Of a stretch of 64,000 nucleotides of DNA, positions 12,508 to 22,708 are shown piece after piece (position 1 is the stretch's first letter; each line of letters begins with the position of its first letter). Source of the stretch: Abelmoschus esculentus. Its lineage: Eukaryota; Streptophyta; Magnoliopsida; Malvales; Malvaceae. A model generated the notes under the pieces. The model was given only the letters and a program-made list of their open reading frames with translations, did not search any database and had not been told where the DNA came from. Location of the stretch: the NCBI GenBank assembly GCA_035048815.1, contig JAUCBN010000024.1:5206001-5270000 (forward strand), written 5' to 3'. The position numbers and the translations under genes were made by a program.

Positions 12508-12967
12508 TATGGAACATGCTGAAAGCATCCAGAATATTCTAGAAGGATCTCGAATATTCAAGAAGACTCTGGAAGACTCAAGAAAGCTTGAGACTACTCT
12601 AGAAGACCCTGGAGTTCTCTAGAACCTTTTGGATAGTTATAGACATGTATATGATAATGTAAAAATCTCTAGAATAGAATAGATCTTTGTAGATATTTAT
12701 GGAGGTAAAATATTAGTCGTCGGATTAAAATGATCTTAACCGTCCATTTGGGACTTGAGGGCTATAAATAAGAAAATCTACATCATTTATAAATCATCAA
12801 GCAAAAGTGTAAGCATTAAGCTTTGTAAAGCTCAATAAAGTGTTTAATTCTTGCCTTCTCAATCTTCTTAACTTTCTAGCCCATGAGTTATCCAAATTAA
12901 GGCTTGTTAAAATAGTTTAGGAGTACTAACGCCGCACGGATAGATCGAGAAAGATTAAGTCCGTGAA

Positions 12968-13164
12968 AAAAGGCTAGCAATATCAATTGCAAATTATCAA
13001 CAATGAATATTAAAGAACATTATAGTTATAGTTGTTCAACTCAATGGCTCCTAGAAAAGGGGAAATATTTTTCTCTAAGAAACAACAAACAAAATATGAG
13101 TACGGCATCAAACCAAGATCCAAGCTAATATTTTACTATGTTTTCTCACTAACTTTAGGGGAAG
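12968..13164. other. Short spacer right of the Ty3 element
   Basis: AT-rich sequence with no coding signal. It would be the internal end of the hypothetical older element whose LTR starts are at 2263 and 13165. Confidence 0.35.
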
Positions 13165-13319
13165 TGTAAATTATCTGAGAAGTGCCATAGTTTGAGGAGA
13201 AATGCAAGTTAATTAGGAGTATTGAAAATTTTATTTAATATATAATTAAAGTTTATTCCTAATAAATATTTTAGATTTCCTAGAATTTTTATCTAAATTG
13301 GGAACAAGTATTATTTAAA
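13165..13319 (+). repeat. Right copy of the ~155-bp direct repeat
   Basis: Partner of 2263-2420. It is cut at 13319/13320 by the start (GGGTAAACTAC) of the next inverted-repeat element. Confidence 0.5.
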
Positions 13320-14675
13320 GGGTAAACTACAATGCTACTCACTTTTGTTTACCGTAAGTAAACTTTTAGTCACCGACTTTGAAAAACAACCAGTAAAGTC
13401 ACTATTATTTTTTGGCTGTAAAGTTTTGATCACTCTAACGTTAAGTGTCGTTATATCTTGACGAAAAGATAATCTTGTATAATAAAAAATGATAAATTAT
13501 TTAAATATTTCTTAAATTATTAATATACTTTTATTTTATTTTTAATTTGACTCAAAAATTTAAAACTTTACATTTTTACTATCTTCCTCAAATAATCCTA
13601 ATCATGATCTCAAACCCTAAAATCCCCACCCAAATTAATAAAATCTCCAAGAATAAGCTTTCTTTCTTCTCTGAAAAATTGTAGAGGCTTGAAAATCTTA
13701 GACTTCAACGGCAAATAACACTACCAGTAATTCTAAACTATTTCATCTCTTTATAAAGTTTCATTCGGAGATTTGCCGAAATGTTTGCCACAAATATACT
13801 TAAATTAGCAACATATATGATTTTGTTTTGGCAATATTGGAGGATATGGAAATGATACAAGAGCAACTGTCACAAGGGATCCACAGTCTCCTATTGTTAT
13901 TCAACCTATTACCATCCCTTCCATGACGATGGATGGGCTAGAGGAAATGATCGGTAATTTCGATAACAAATCCTTAATCAGCAAAGAGTCTTATGGAAGT
14001 GTATATTATGACATTCTTAAGAGTGAGAAAGCCGATGTCATCGAAAAGTTAGACTCCAGTAAGCAACCGGAACAAGAGTTTTTAGCGCAAATTGGACCTT
14101 CCCTGAACAACTTTCATCATAAAACGATGATATGTACTGTGGAATGTGTGACTTCATTATTTCGAATAACTTAACTAAAAGGTGTTCATGGTATCAAGAC
14201 TGAAATATTAGAACGTTGTTGAGCTTCTCTGTTACTGCATTGATGTATCCCACCGGTTCTTGGCATATGAGTATACTCCTAATGAATCTCTCTATGTTGT
14301 ACTTCACGGTAAAGAGTTATCTTTCCTTAGTTGCATGGTGGAGTAATACAATGATTTGGTTTATGAACGCAACAAGAAAGAAAGGTGTGAAAGGAGCACA
14401 GTCAGGTCCAGTTCTATCATGGACACAGAGTTAAAGTTTTAGTGGAGGAAGCAAAAAGGGCCTTGAATATTTGAATATAACAGATCCTTGGGATTTTGAG
14501 GTTAGGATAAGGGTTATGGTTAGTTTTTTTTGGAGAAGATGATAAAAATATAAATTTTAAAATTTTTAGAGTCAAATTAAAGATAAAACAAAAGTATAAT
14601 AATAGTTTAAGGACTATTTAAATAATTTATCATTTTTTATTGTGTCAGATCATCTTTTCGCTAATATTCATGCTT
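13320..14675 (+). mobile_element. Mutator-like inverted-repeat element carrying host gene fragment (Pack-MULE-like)
   Basis: About 155 bp of inverted repeat is visible: 13460-13620 against 14505-14668 reversed, sharing words such as AAAAATGATAAATTATTTAAATA and TTTAATTTGACTC in parts. The left end extends outward to GGGTAAACTAC at 13320; the matching outer part on the right is missing, so the right end is approximate and no target duplication could be confirmed. Between the arms lies a kinase gene fragment (separate entry). Long inverted repeats around host exons fit a Pack-MULE; transposase was not seen. Confidence 0.6.
13838..14475 (+). pseudogene. Captured fragment of a PTI1-like receptor-like cytoplasmic kinase
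   Basis: Seen: 13838-14105 reads as the exon preceding and including the kinase N-lobe (IQPITIPSMTMDGLEEM, then SYGSVYYDILKSEKA, then KLDSSKQPEQEFLAQ). After a frame disturbance 14190-14300 reads LLCYCIDVSHRFLAYEYTPN. A GTAAAG at about 14310 starts what looks like a retained intron, and RKKGVKGAQSGPVLSWTQ resumes at about 14370-14431, ending in a frameshift before a remnant of the GLEYL stretch. This order matches PTI1-like kinases, which act near the membrane in defence and stress signalling. In this copy the ATP-binding Lys region (normally AIKKLD) reads VIEKLD, and the C-lobe is absent. It lies inside inverted repeats and is very probably dead. Confidence 0.72.
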
Positions 14676-16045
14676 CTCTTACTAAATTTATTTATTCAAG
14701 TGATCCGAGTTCGAGCGTTATATGTATATATTATTAAAATACTATAAAAATTTAAACAAATACAACTTTATATGTATTTTTTCGCCAATCATTAAAATTG
14801 TTTTATTCTAAGAATTGCCTTAGTCTTGATGGCTATAAGTTGTTGCACCCAAAGCTTAGGTCAGAGGTTCAAAACCCTTTATTTGCAATCTTGCTTTCCC
14901 TAAAGATATGATTTATCGTAGATTATAGTTTCTAATCTCAATTTTTTCGAGATAATTAAAACAACAAATGACGTGACGAATATGATTCATGATATAATTT
15001 TTCTATGCTTGTCAATTTCAAAACTTGTTAGTCAAATGTATAGAAAAGTTTGTAGTTATACGTTACCGGATGATAAGTATAAATTATTGAACAAAGTTGA
15101 TAAAGTATTAAAACATATATTTCCTAATGACCGGTAGTATCTCGGATGTCACCCAACCGAAACTTCCGTCCAAAACACGACAACACCTTACCAGAATACC
15201 AACCCCACCTTCCCTTCAAAACTAGGGTTAGGACTATGGGAGGGTGACATTCTTGAAATTGAAAGCAAAATAAACCCACGGGGCATTGCACTCCACAAGT
15301 TACAATAGAAAGGGAGGGGGGAGGGACCGACATTTATTGCTTGCTCGTTGGGATATGGCTTATACAAGTTGCAAAATACGTACAAGATTGGCTTTGGATG
15401 GGGTTAAAATATGATAAATTTTAAAATTTAATTATGAACTGAAAATGTTAGATTTCTTAATAATATTTTTTGTTGGAATTTTGAGATTTTTTTCGAGGAT
15501 CGATATTTATTTTGTAGGTATTGAGATTTTCTTATAAATTTCAGTTTGGGATAAAATATCGATACTTATAAAGTAAGTATCAAAAATTAAAAAAAATAAA
15601 ATTATTATCAAGAAGTCTAACATTTTTAATTTATCGAAAAATTTAGAAATATATCGTATTTTAACCGCACGTTAAGCATATTATACGTTAGACTCGCACT
15701 TTTTACAGCTTCACTTTGATATCTAAACTTTTTATCTTTACATAGGTACCTAAATTTTACTTCTTAGTTCAAATTGTTATATGAACTCGATTTTTTATTT
15801 CAAATTAGTATTTATAAATTTAACCAATTTGAACCAAGGAACTAAGTTTAGGTACCAATTCAAAAATAAGTTCAAGTTCAAGTACTTAACTGGACAGAAA
15901 AGTTTTGATACCAAATTGAACATTTAAGTCTATTTTATATTTCTAATTAGATGGGGGAAACTTAAATACCAAATTAAACCTTGAAGTTAAGCTTATATGT
16001 CTAATTAGAAAATAAAAGTTGGATAAAAAATTGATCTTTAAAAGT
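14676..16045. other. Intergenic AT-rich DNA, no gene seen
   Basis: Contains a tRNA-like SINE candidate at about 14815-14890. Minus-strand ORFs at 15124-15385 show no recognisable domain and overlap each other in different frames. Confidence 0.5.
14815..14890 (+). repeat. Possible tRNA-derived SINE head
   Basis: An A-box-like TAGTCTTGATGGCT and, about 40 bases on, a B-box-like AGGTTCAAAACCC give the spacing of a tRNA-related pol III promoter. No tail or duplication was confirmed. Confidence 0.35.
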
Positions 16046-16632
16046 AGGTTAATTGCACCATACAATCCTAAACTATGACCCACATTTTAAATTAATCCTT
16101 AAACTTTTGAATGTTTCAATTTCATCTTTAGACTATGGTTCTTATTCTAAATTAGTCTCCAGACTTTTGAAGATTTTAATTTATCCCCAAACTATGACTT
16201 TCATTCTTAATTGGTCTCTAGACCTTTTAAGATTCTAATTTTACTCCCAAATTATCAACATCTACTTATTACATCTCATGTAAATAAATCACTATTAAAA
16301 TTATTATTTTCATGTAAACGTTGATGTGTATTTTTTTTAATAACATGATGTGAAATATATGATAATTTGATGGTGAAAATAAAACTTTTAAAAGTTTGGG
16401 GAACCAATTTAGAATGAGGTTCATAGTTAGGTATGAAACTAGAACATTTAAAAGTTTAAAGACTAATTTAGAATGGAATCAGAATTTAGGGATGTACAAA
16501 ATTTTAGAGACCATTTTAAAATAAAAACTATAATTTAAGGGTGAAATCAATCCGTTCAAAAATTTATGAACCATTTTAAAAATAAATATCATAATCTAGG
16601 GACGAAATTGTAAGGGACAAAATTGTTTCCTA
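16046..16632. repeat. Fold-back element with ~60-bp tandem repeats in both arms
   Basis: The left arm has about three diverged copies of a ~60-bp unit (…CTAAACTATGAC…TTAAATTAATCCTTAAACTTTTGA…). The right arm (about 16375-16632) carries the same unit in inverse orientation four or more times. The core at about 16260-16370 is a short spacer. Transcripts across it would fold into a long hairpin. The 61-codon ORF at 16053-16238 arises from the tandem units and is not a gene. Confidence 0.75.
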
Positions 16633-17134
16633 TTGTGTGCAATACGAACTTGCAAACATTTTATCGCTCATGATTAATCGTTATAGTATTTCGATCAATT
16701 ATAATATATTAAATATATTATATTTTGATATTATCATCTAATTATATTAAAAATTAAATTTTATAAGTTAATCATTGTAATATATTCATTAATCATGGAC
16801 ACCACTAATTCAATCATAGTGAAAAAGAATAAAGATGGTTACAAGTCAGGTTTTTCGTCAATCTATATCGACCTAAAAAGTTAACACTTTCATCTAAATC
16901 TGACTCAAACAATATTTTATGATATTTTACTCAATCCAAAATTTTAAAATAAAATTATGACTTGACTCGATATAAATTATATTTTCATTGTCTATTTTTT
17001 TAGACCTTTGCTTTTAACGGTTAAAAAGTGTGGATCATTTAACGTTTCAAAACAATTTGAAATTAAAAAAAAAAAACTCAAAATATTAAAATTTATTTAA
17101 TATATTAAAATTATATTTTTATTTAATTTATTTT
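16633..17134. other. AT-rich intergenic DNA, nothing recognised
   Basis: No coding, RNA or repeat structure could be supported here. Confidence 0.5.
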
Positions 17135-18312
17135 TTAAAATAGCTTAATTCAAAAATATGTATCTAAACTATATATTTTTCTGTAATCAGTACTTAAAGT
17201 TTTATACCGTTATTATTTTAAGGTAACACCTTTAAAAATTTTATTCAACTCACAAATAAGTGTCTAACTTATACATTTTTTTGAGATGTGTCTAATATTT
17301 TTTTAAGCTGGCATAAGTTTCTAAAGTTTTATTTCATTAGTGTTTTAAGGTAACACTATTAAAAAATTTATCACCCAATAATAGGTTTACATGTGGCTTT
17401 TATTTTTTATTTTAAAAAAATAAACTAATTTAAATAATTTTAATTTTTAAAAATTATAAAATAATTTAAAAATATTTAAAACTATCAAACCTTAAAATTA
17501 AAATTAGTATCGCTATTGTCGTTGATAGCCTTGTTATACCCAGAAAAGATAACGCCTTAGAAAATTTTGAGTTTTAACTTTCAATCGTATTATTTTATAT
17601 AAAAAGTAAAAAATAACGGCTTTTTCTTTTTTATTTTTATACATAAATTAATAAAAAATAAAATAGAAGATAAAACTCATTATTATAATTTAATTTTTTA
17701 TTAATATAAATTATTTTTTTAATCATCGTGAAATATATAACGTTTTAGAAATTTGAAACCAACATTTTATGGATAAAATATCTAAAAATTCACTGAATTT
17801 TTCTACAATTTTTAAATATTATTTAAACATCTTAGAATAATACTTGTGTCAATTTTTTGAAGTCTAAGAAGCCTATCAACAATAATAATAGTATCAATTT
17901 TGGTTTCGAGGTCTGAAAGTTTTAAATGTCCTTAGATTATTTTATGCTTTTTAAATATAATATAATATTTTTAAAATTAATTTATTTTATTTTTTAAAAA
18001 AATAAAAATACACGTTAATTTATTATTGGGTGATAATTTTTTTAGCAGTGTTACCTTAAAACATTAACAGAATAAAATTTTAGGAATCTATTTCAACAAA
18101 AAGAAATATTATGCTCCTATCTCAGAAAAAGTGTATAGTTTAGACACGTATTTATGAGTTAAATATTTTTTAACGGTGTTAATTACTCTAATACACTAAT
18201 GAAATAAGATTTTATATACTTAATTCAATGAAAAAATTATTAGACACCTATTTTAAAAAATGTGTATAGTTTAGACACTTATTTTAACAAAAAAAATTTA
18301 AACACCTATTTT
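17135..18312. repeat. Second fold-back element, ~1.2 kb, long arms
   Basis: Left arm about 17135-17480 and right arm about 17930-18312 are inverted copies. Both carry TTTTAAGGTAACACT, ATCACCCAATAATA and repeated GTGTCTAA(A)CTATA units. Within each arm the GTGTCTAAACTATACA segment recurs, so the arms are themselves tandemly built. The middle (17480-17930) shows no ORF. Unrelated in sequence to the element at 16046 but of the same design. Confidence 0.72.
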
Positions 18313-18879
18313 AAATATATATATATATATATATATAATTTAGACATTTTTAGTTAAACCTTCTAAAATTTAAGAAAACGAAGCAAAACTAGATTTTTTT
18401 TTCAAAGTATTTAATTTTTAGTTTGAAAAAGAATATGAGATGGGGATTATTTTAAAAGTAGTTAAGTATGTTTACATTTTTTAATAATTTTAAAATCTTA
18501 AAATTGAAGAATTTTTATTTTTAGAATTTTTTAGGAATTATTTTGGTGGTTTTATGATATTTTGTTAGTCAACTGTTAATATTCAATTTGAACATTTAGC
18601 ATATTCAAATGTATTTTAGATTATGTTATTTAATTTAAAATTTTATTCGATTCAAATATTTATATCCAAAGCATATGAAAAATAAAGTGGATAAGGATTG
18701 CAACTTTGTATTTACAACCATATTATATAAAAAAATATATTTGGATACTAGATAAATAAGATATAATATCGGCATAAATACAGTGTAGGTCATTATCAAG
18801 TATTTAAATTTGAATATGACTATTACATGAATCCATGGTATTCAAACCTATAGAGAGGATATCTTGTAAGTATTTAAAT
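18313..18879. other. AT-rich intergenic DNA with (AT)n at 18315-18337
   Basis: A perfect AT microsatellite of 23 bases abuts the fold-back element; the rest shows no gene. Confidence 0.6.
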
Positions 18880-19426
18880 TATGGGCGGACAAGATCGAAT
18901 ATCTTACTAATTTGAATAAAATTGATCTCGGTTTTAGTTTCGGTAGTTATTGATTCCTAGAAATTCGAACCAGTTTTGATCACACTAGGTATTAAATTTT
19001 AAGAACCGGTCTCGTTACTGGTGGAAACCGGTACCAATATCGGGTACTTGGTCAATTAGTTTATTCTTAAGAAAATTTATGTAACTGGAGAAAAAAAATT
19101 CAACCACCAATAATAATATAAAATAATAAAATCAGAATATTATAGACTTGAAAATTAAAATTTTAAAACTAGTCGTACTCGTAATATTCATATATAAAGA
19201 GAAAGATTGTTAAGAAAAATAAACAAAATAAAACCAATATCAGATATTTGATATTGATCCCGATCCTATTGGGTACCCACCAGATACTGGGTCCAAAAAA
19301 TTAAGATTCAGTTTCGATCCGATCATTTTTGATTCAGTCTCAATCCCACCAAAAATAATATTAGATAAAAATCTATCAAATCTTACAAAATCCAGAACCG
19401 AAATTGAATAATCGGACCCACCCCTA
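18880..19426. mobile_element. hAT-like MITE, 547 bp, 8-bp duplication with one mismatch
   Basis: Starts TATGGGCGGAC and ends GGACCCACCCCTA, giving imperfect inverted ends (TATGGGCGGAC against TAGGGGTGGGTCCG). Flanked by ATTTAAAT (18872-18879) and ATTCAAAT (19427-19434). The interior is rich in CGGTTT/ACCGGT and GGGTACC words in inverted arrangement and has no transposase. Confidence 0.6.
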
Positions 19427-20640
19427 ATTCAAATCTACGCCAACCATTACTTCTTCATTTTGATACATTAATTTATCTCTATCATTTTTTTTTCATTTTC
19501 TCATGTGATAATTGTATTTAAAAAAATCTATATTTATATAAACTCCCATAGGTTAATAATCATAGAAAAGAAATTTTGAATATTCTTATATCGAGATCAC
19601 TTGGATGTTAGATAAAATTTAAATTTTAATATATATATAGAAATAACTCGATCAAAAGGTTATCTCCATATTAAATCTTCAGCATGCTCAAACTATGAAC
19701 CATGAATATATATTTAACAACGATAATAAGTTTCTAAAAACTATAATCGATTAAGTTAAAACTGAATATTATACTTGTAGTTACAAAATTAAAGGTGTAA
19801 AAATGAATATATAAAATTAAGTAGGAAATAATTAACATGTAAAATTATATTCGATGTATTATGATCTTAAGGCATGTTCAAATGGAAGAAATAAATATTA
19901 TTAACAAGAATAATCTTTTTTAGAATTATCTACCTTCGATGAGAAATCCTATTATTTGATTAAAAAAGATTCACTTAATTTTTTTGGTATTAGACAAATT
20001 CTGATATTTAAAAAGAAAATACCTTTAAATAATAAATTATTTTTCAAACTATCAGAGTTATTGAATTGATTTAGATAGTTTACGTACTATATTTGTTGAT
20101 TCAAGTATCAATGATACTCTATATATACATGTATTGTTAAATTATATTAATAATATTTTAAACAAATATATTAGATTATTGTATAAATAAATATAATAAT
20201 TATGAAAATGATTTATTATTTAATAATTTAAATTATTTAATATGTGGATTCGAGATCAAAATATTATTTAAATAGGTTTAATATATTAATTATATTAATA
20301 ATAAAATAATTTTTATATAAAATTTAGATATTGTAATGTAAATAATTTTATGAATACAAATATTTTTTATTTAATACTGCAAATTTAATCTCTTAGAAAA
20401 AAAATATAACACAAGGATAATTTTTTTATTTATAAATATATTTATAAACTGAGTTAAAAGACGGGTAATGAAAGGATTAAGTGGATCTTATAATCAACGT
20501 GAGTACAAGATGAATATAATTTTAGTTTTATAGATGATATGATAAAAGATAAATTTAGATTTTATATTCGTAATATCTTAAAACGAAGATAATAATAAAG
20601 ATATTTAATTAAAACTAATATCATTTAAAAATTCTTTAAA
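19427..20640. other. Very AT-rich intergenic DNA, nothing recognised
   Basis: No ORF, RNA or clear repeat boundary could be supported. Confidence 0.5.
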
Positions 20641-20769
20641 GATAAATTGACCTCATTTAAATACTACACCCACCTTCCCTTGACAGACAGACTCGTAGTA
20701 GGAAAGGTGCGGTAATGGATGAGGAAGGAGGGGATGGGCCAACAATTATTCTCCTTCTTGTCTTCTAAT

Positions 20770-20784
20770 GAAGTCTATAAATAC
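20770..20784 (+). promoter_or_regulatory. TATA-like box before the small ORF
   Basis: TCTATAAATACG stands about 70 bases before the ATG at 20848. In such AT-rich DNA this can be chance. Confidence 0.3.
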
Positions 20785-20847
20785 GATGGATGGAAATGAC
20801 AATAACAACCAAACTGCATCAGATTTTGAGTCAAGTAGATAGGATCC

Positions 20848-20988
20848 ATGGCATCAATTAAAACAGTCGCAGCAGACACTTGTCGAGGTACTATTGGTGT
20901 GTGCCACTGTTGTTATCGTCATCCACATTTTGGATATTGTGTCGGAATGAGTACGTGTCTTTATATCCGCCATGGCTTTATGAAGTGA
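20848..20988 (+). CDS. Candidate 46-residue Cys-rich peptide, unrecognised
   Basis: I do not recognise this. Seen: TATAAATA at about 20775, then ATG in a favourable context (ATCCATGGCA) at 20848, about 70 bases further, and an ORF ending TGA at 20986-20988. It has six cysteines (residues 12, 19, 21, 22, 31, 37). The surrounding 20640-21070 block is less AT-rich than its flanks. Against: there is no signal peptide, which Cys-rich secreted peptides need, so it might be a first exon, a fragment of a lost gene, or chance. A minus-strand ORF (20854-21039) overlaps it and looks no better. Confidence 0.25.
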   Translation: MASIKTVAADTCRGTIGVCHCCYRHPHFGYCVGMSTCLYIRHGFMK

Positions 20989-21070
20989 GCAGCAACCAAG
21001 TATCTGGTTCTCCTTCTCCAAGAGTAGGGTCAGGCACACTCAACGTCGGTTAGAATGGGTTGGACTGTCT

Positions 21071-22680
21071 CATCCATGTCTCCTCTAACAAGTCAATCAT
21101 CCATGTTTTAGGCTCAGACATCAATTGACTTATTAGTCCTCAAATTAAATTACGTGATATATTTATTAAAATTAAATTAATGTTAATTTAATATTAAATA
21201 AAGATGTATATAATTTATCTTAAAATATTTATATATCAACCAAGGGATTATTAGGTCATATTCCTTCCACAGAAAGGTACTTAACGTGTGCAAAAAATGA
21301 AAACGTTTTTACTACAAACGAATCTTACATAGATATGATTCAGATCTTTTGAACATTAATTAATTTCGAAAAGTAGGTTTTGCTGTGTAGGGTTAGAATG
21401 GTACATATGAAAAAGTGAGGCACAGCTCACGGATAAGTGACAAAGAAAGAGGGTTAAAAAGCAACATCAAAAAGAAAAAAGTGAATATGGCTACCCAATT
21501 AATTGGATATATTTAGTTTTGTCGCTTAATTTTTAAATTTATTAATTAAATTATTAAATTTAATAAATTTGTCTATTTTGATCACTGTTATTAAAATTTT
21601 AATAAAAGAGCGACAGAAAGATGACATGATAATTAACAAAATTTTATAAAATTATACATTTAATTTTAATTATTTATCTATTATATTAGTGTGAGATGGT
21701 GTAGTCGTATTAGTGTGAGATTTACACTAATATAATCAAAATTCTATTTTAAAAAAAATATGAACACAGTTCGAAATTAATTAATTTTTTAAGATGGAAT
21801 TTTGATTCTATCGTAGTTAGGGTTGAGATTGTTTAGTAGCATGTTATTTTAGAATTAATTAATTTTTAATATTTTATTTAAATATTAATTGTTTTATATT
21901 AAAATAAAATTATATTTCATATATATATATATATTTGATAGGTTAGATGCCATGTCATTTAAAATATATTTTCATATGCATATGACATGTTATAATCATT
22001 AAATTTTTAACGGTCCAGTTATCATGGTAGTTAAAAAATGAGCTATTTGTCAAAAAGATATAGGTTAACGGGTAAATTTATCCTAAAAAAGAATAAGGGT
22101 CAAAATAATAAAAATTATAAACGTTAAGGGTTAAAATTATCTTTATGCCAAATTAAAAATGAATGAAAGACGAATCAAACATAAATCAGTTTAAAATATT
22201 AAATATTAAAATATTTTAAATCAAATATTTAATATTTTAATTCAAATATTTTAATATTTAATATTTTAATTTAAATAATAAATATTCAAATGTTCTTATT
22301 AAAATTAAATATTCAAATATTTTAATTAAAATATTTGAATCAAAATATTTAAATATTTAAAATTTCTACATAGACCATAGTTTAGTTTTGATTTGTCTTT
22401 AATTGTTTTTAATTTTTTTTGTCTAAACATTTACTGTTTTATAATAGATAGATAGATGGTGCATTTTATAATCACAAATAGTAGGTTGTTCTAGTGGTAA
22501 AGATTTGAGTTTTACACCCATCGGGTCTCATTCCGCCAATGCATCTATCTTTACTAATTTTCCTTTCATCATTAGATTGGGACACATCTCACCTCCTAAT
22601 TTGAGAAAAATAAATATAATAGATATTAAATAAATTAAATTAAAATTAAACTTTATAAATTAGAACTAAATTGATATATA
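21071..22680. other. AT-rich intergenic DNA with low-complexity palindromes
   Basis: 22190-22365 is built almost entirely of AATATTT/AAATATT words, able to pair in both orientations. 22480-22545 has weak tRNA-like A and B boxes (TAGTGGTAAAG, then GGGTCTCATTCC), a possible SINE remnant. No gene is seen. Confidence 0.5.
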
Positions 22681-22708
22681 TTTTTTTTGAAACAAAACAA
22701 ATCATTAA

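Larger units (their letters stand above)
2726..12967 (+). mobile_element. Ty3/gypsy-like LTR retrotransposon, gag/protease only, with two nested insertions
   Basis: Seen: 5' LTR 2726-5594 (interrupted by 3070-5240), PBS-like TTGGTATTATAGC just after it (compare TGGTATCAGAGC, the complement of initiator tRNA-Met), a decayed gag-protease region, a purine tract (GTGGGGGAGAA) before 7559, and a 3' LTR 7559-12967 (interrupted by 7813-12507). With insertions removed the LTRs are about 690 and 705 bp and clearly homologous throughout. The internal region is only about 1.96 kb and shows no reverse transcriptase, RNase H or integrase, so this copy is a non-autonomous derivative. The outer target duplication is unclear: AAGGA on the left against AAGGC on the right is only a weak candidate. 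Confidence 0.85.
7559..12967 (+). repeat. 3' LTR of the gag-only Ty3 element, split by a copia element
   Basis: LTR pieces 7559-7812 and 12513-12967. It begins TGTCACAACCCGCC after a purine tract and ends near CCGTGA(A)A. The TATGG at 7808-7812 is repeated at 12508-12512, marking the copia insertion. Confidence 0.85.

Noticed and set aside
15124..15385. Two overlapping minus-strand ORFs
   Set aside because: No motif and no gene structure.
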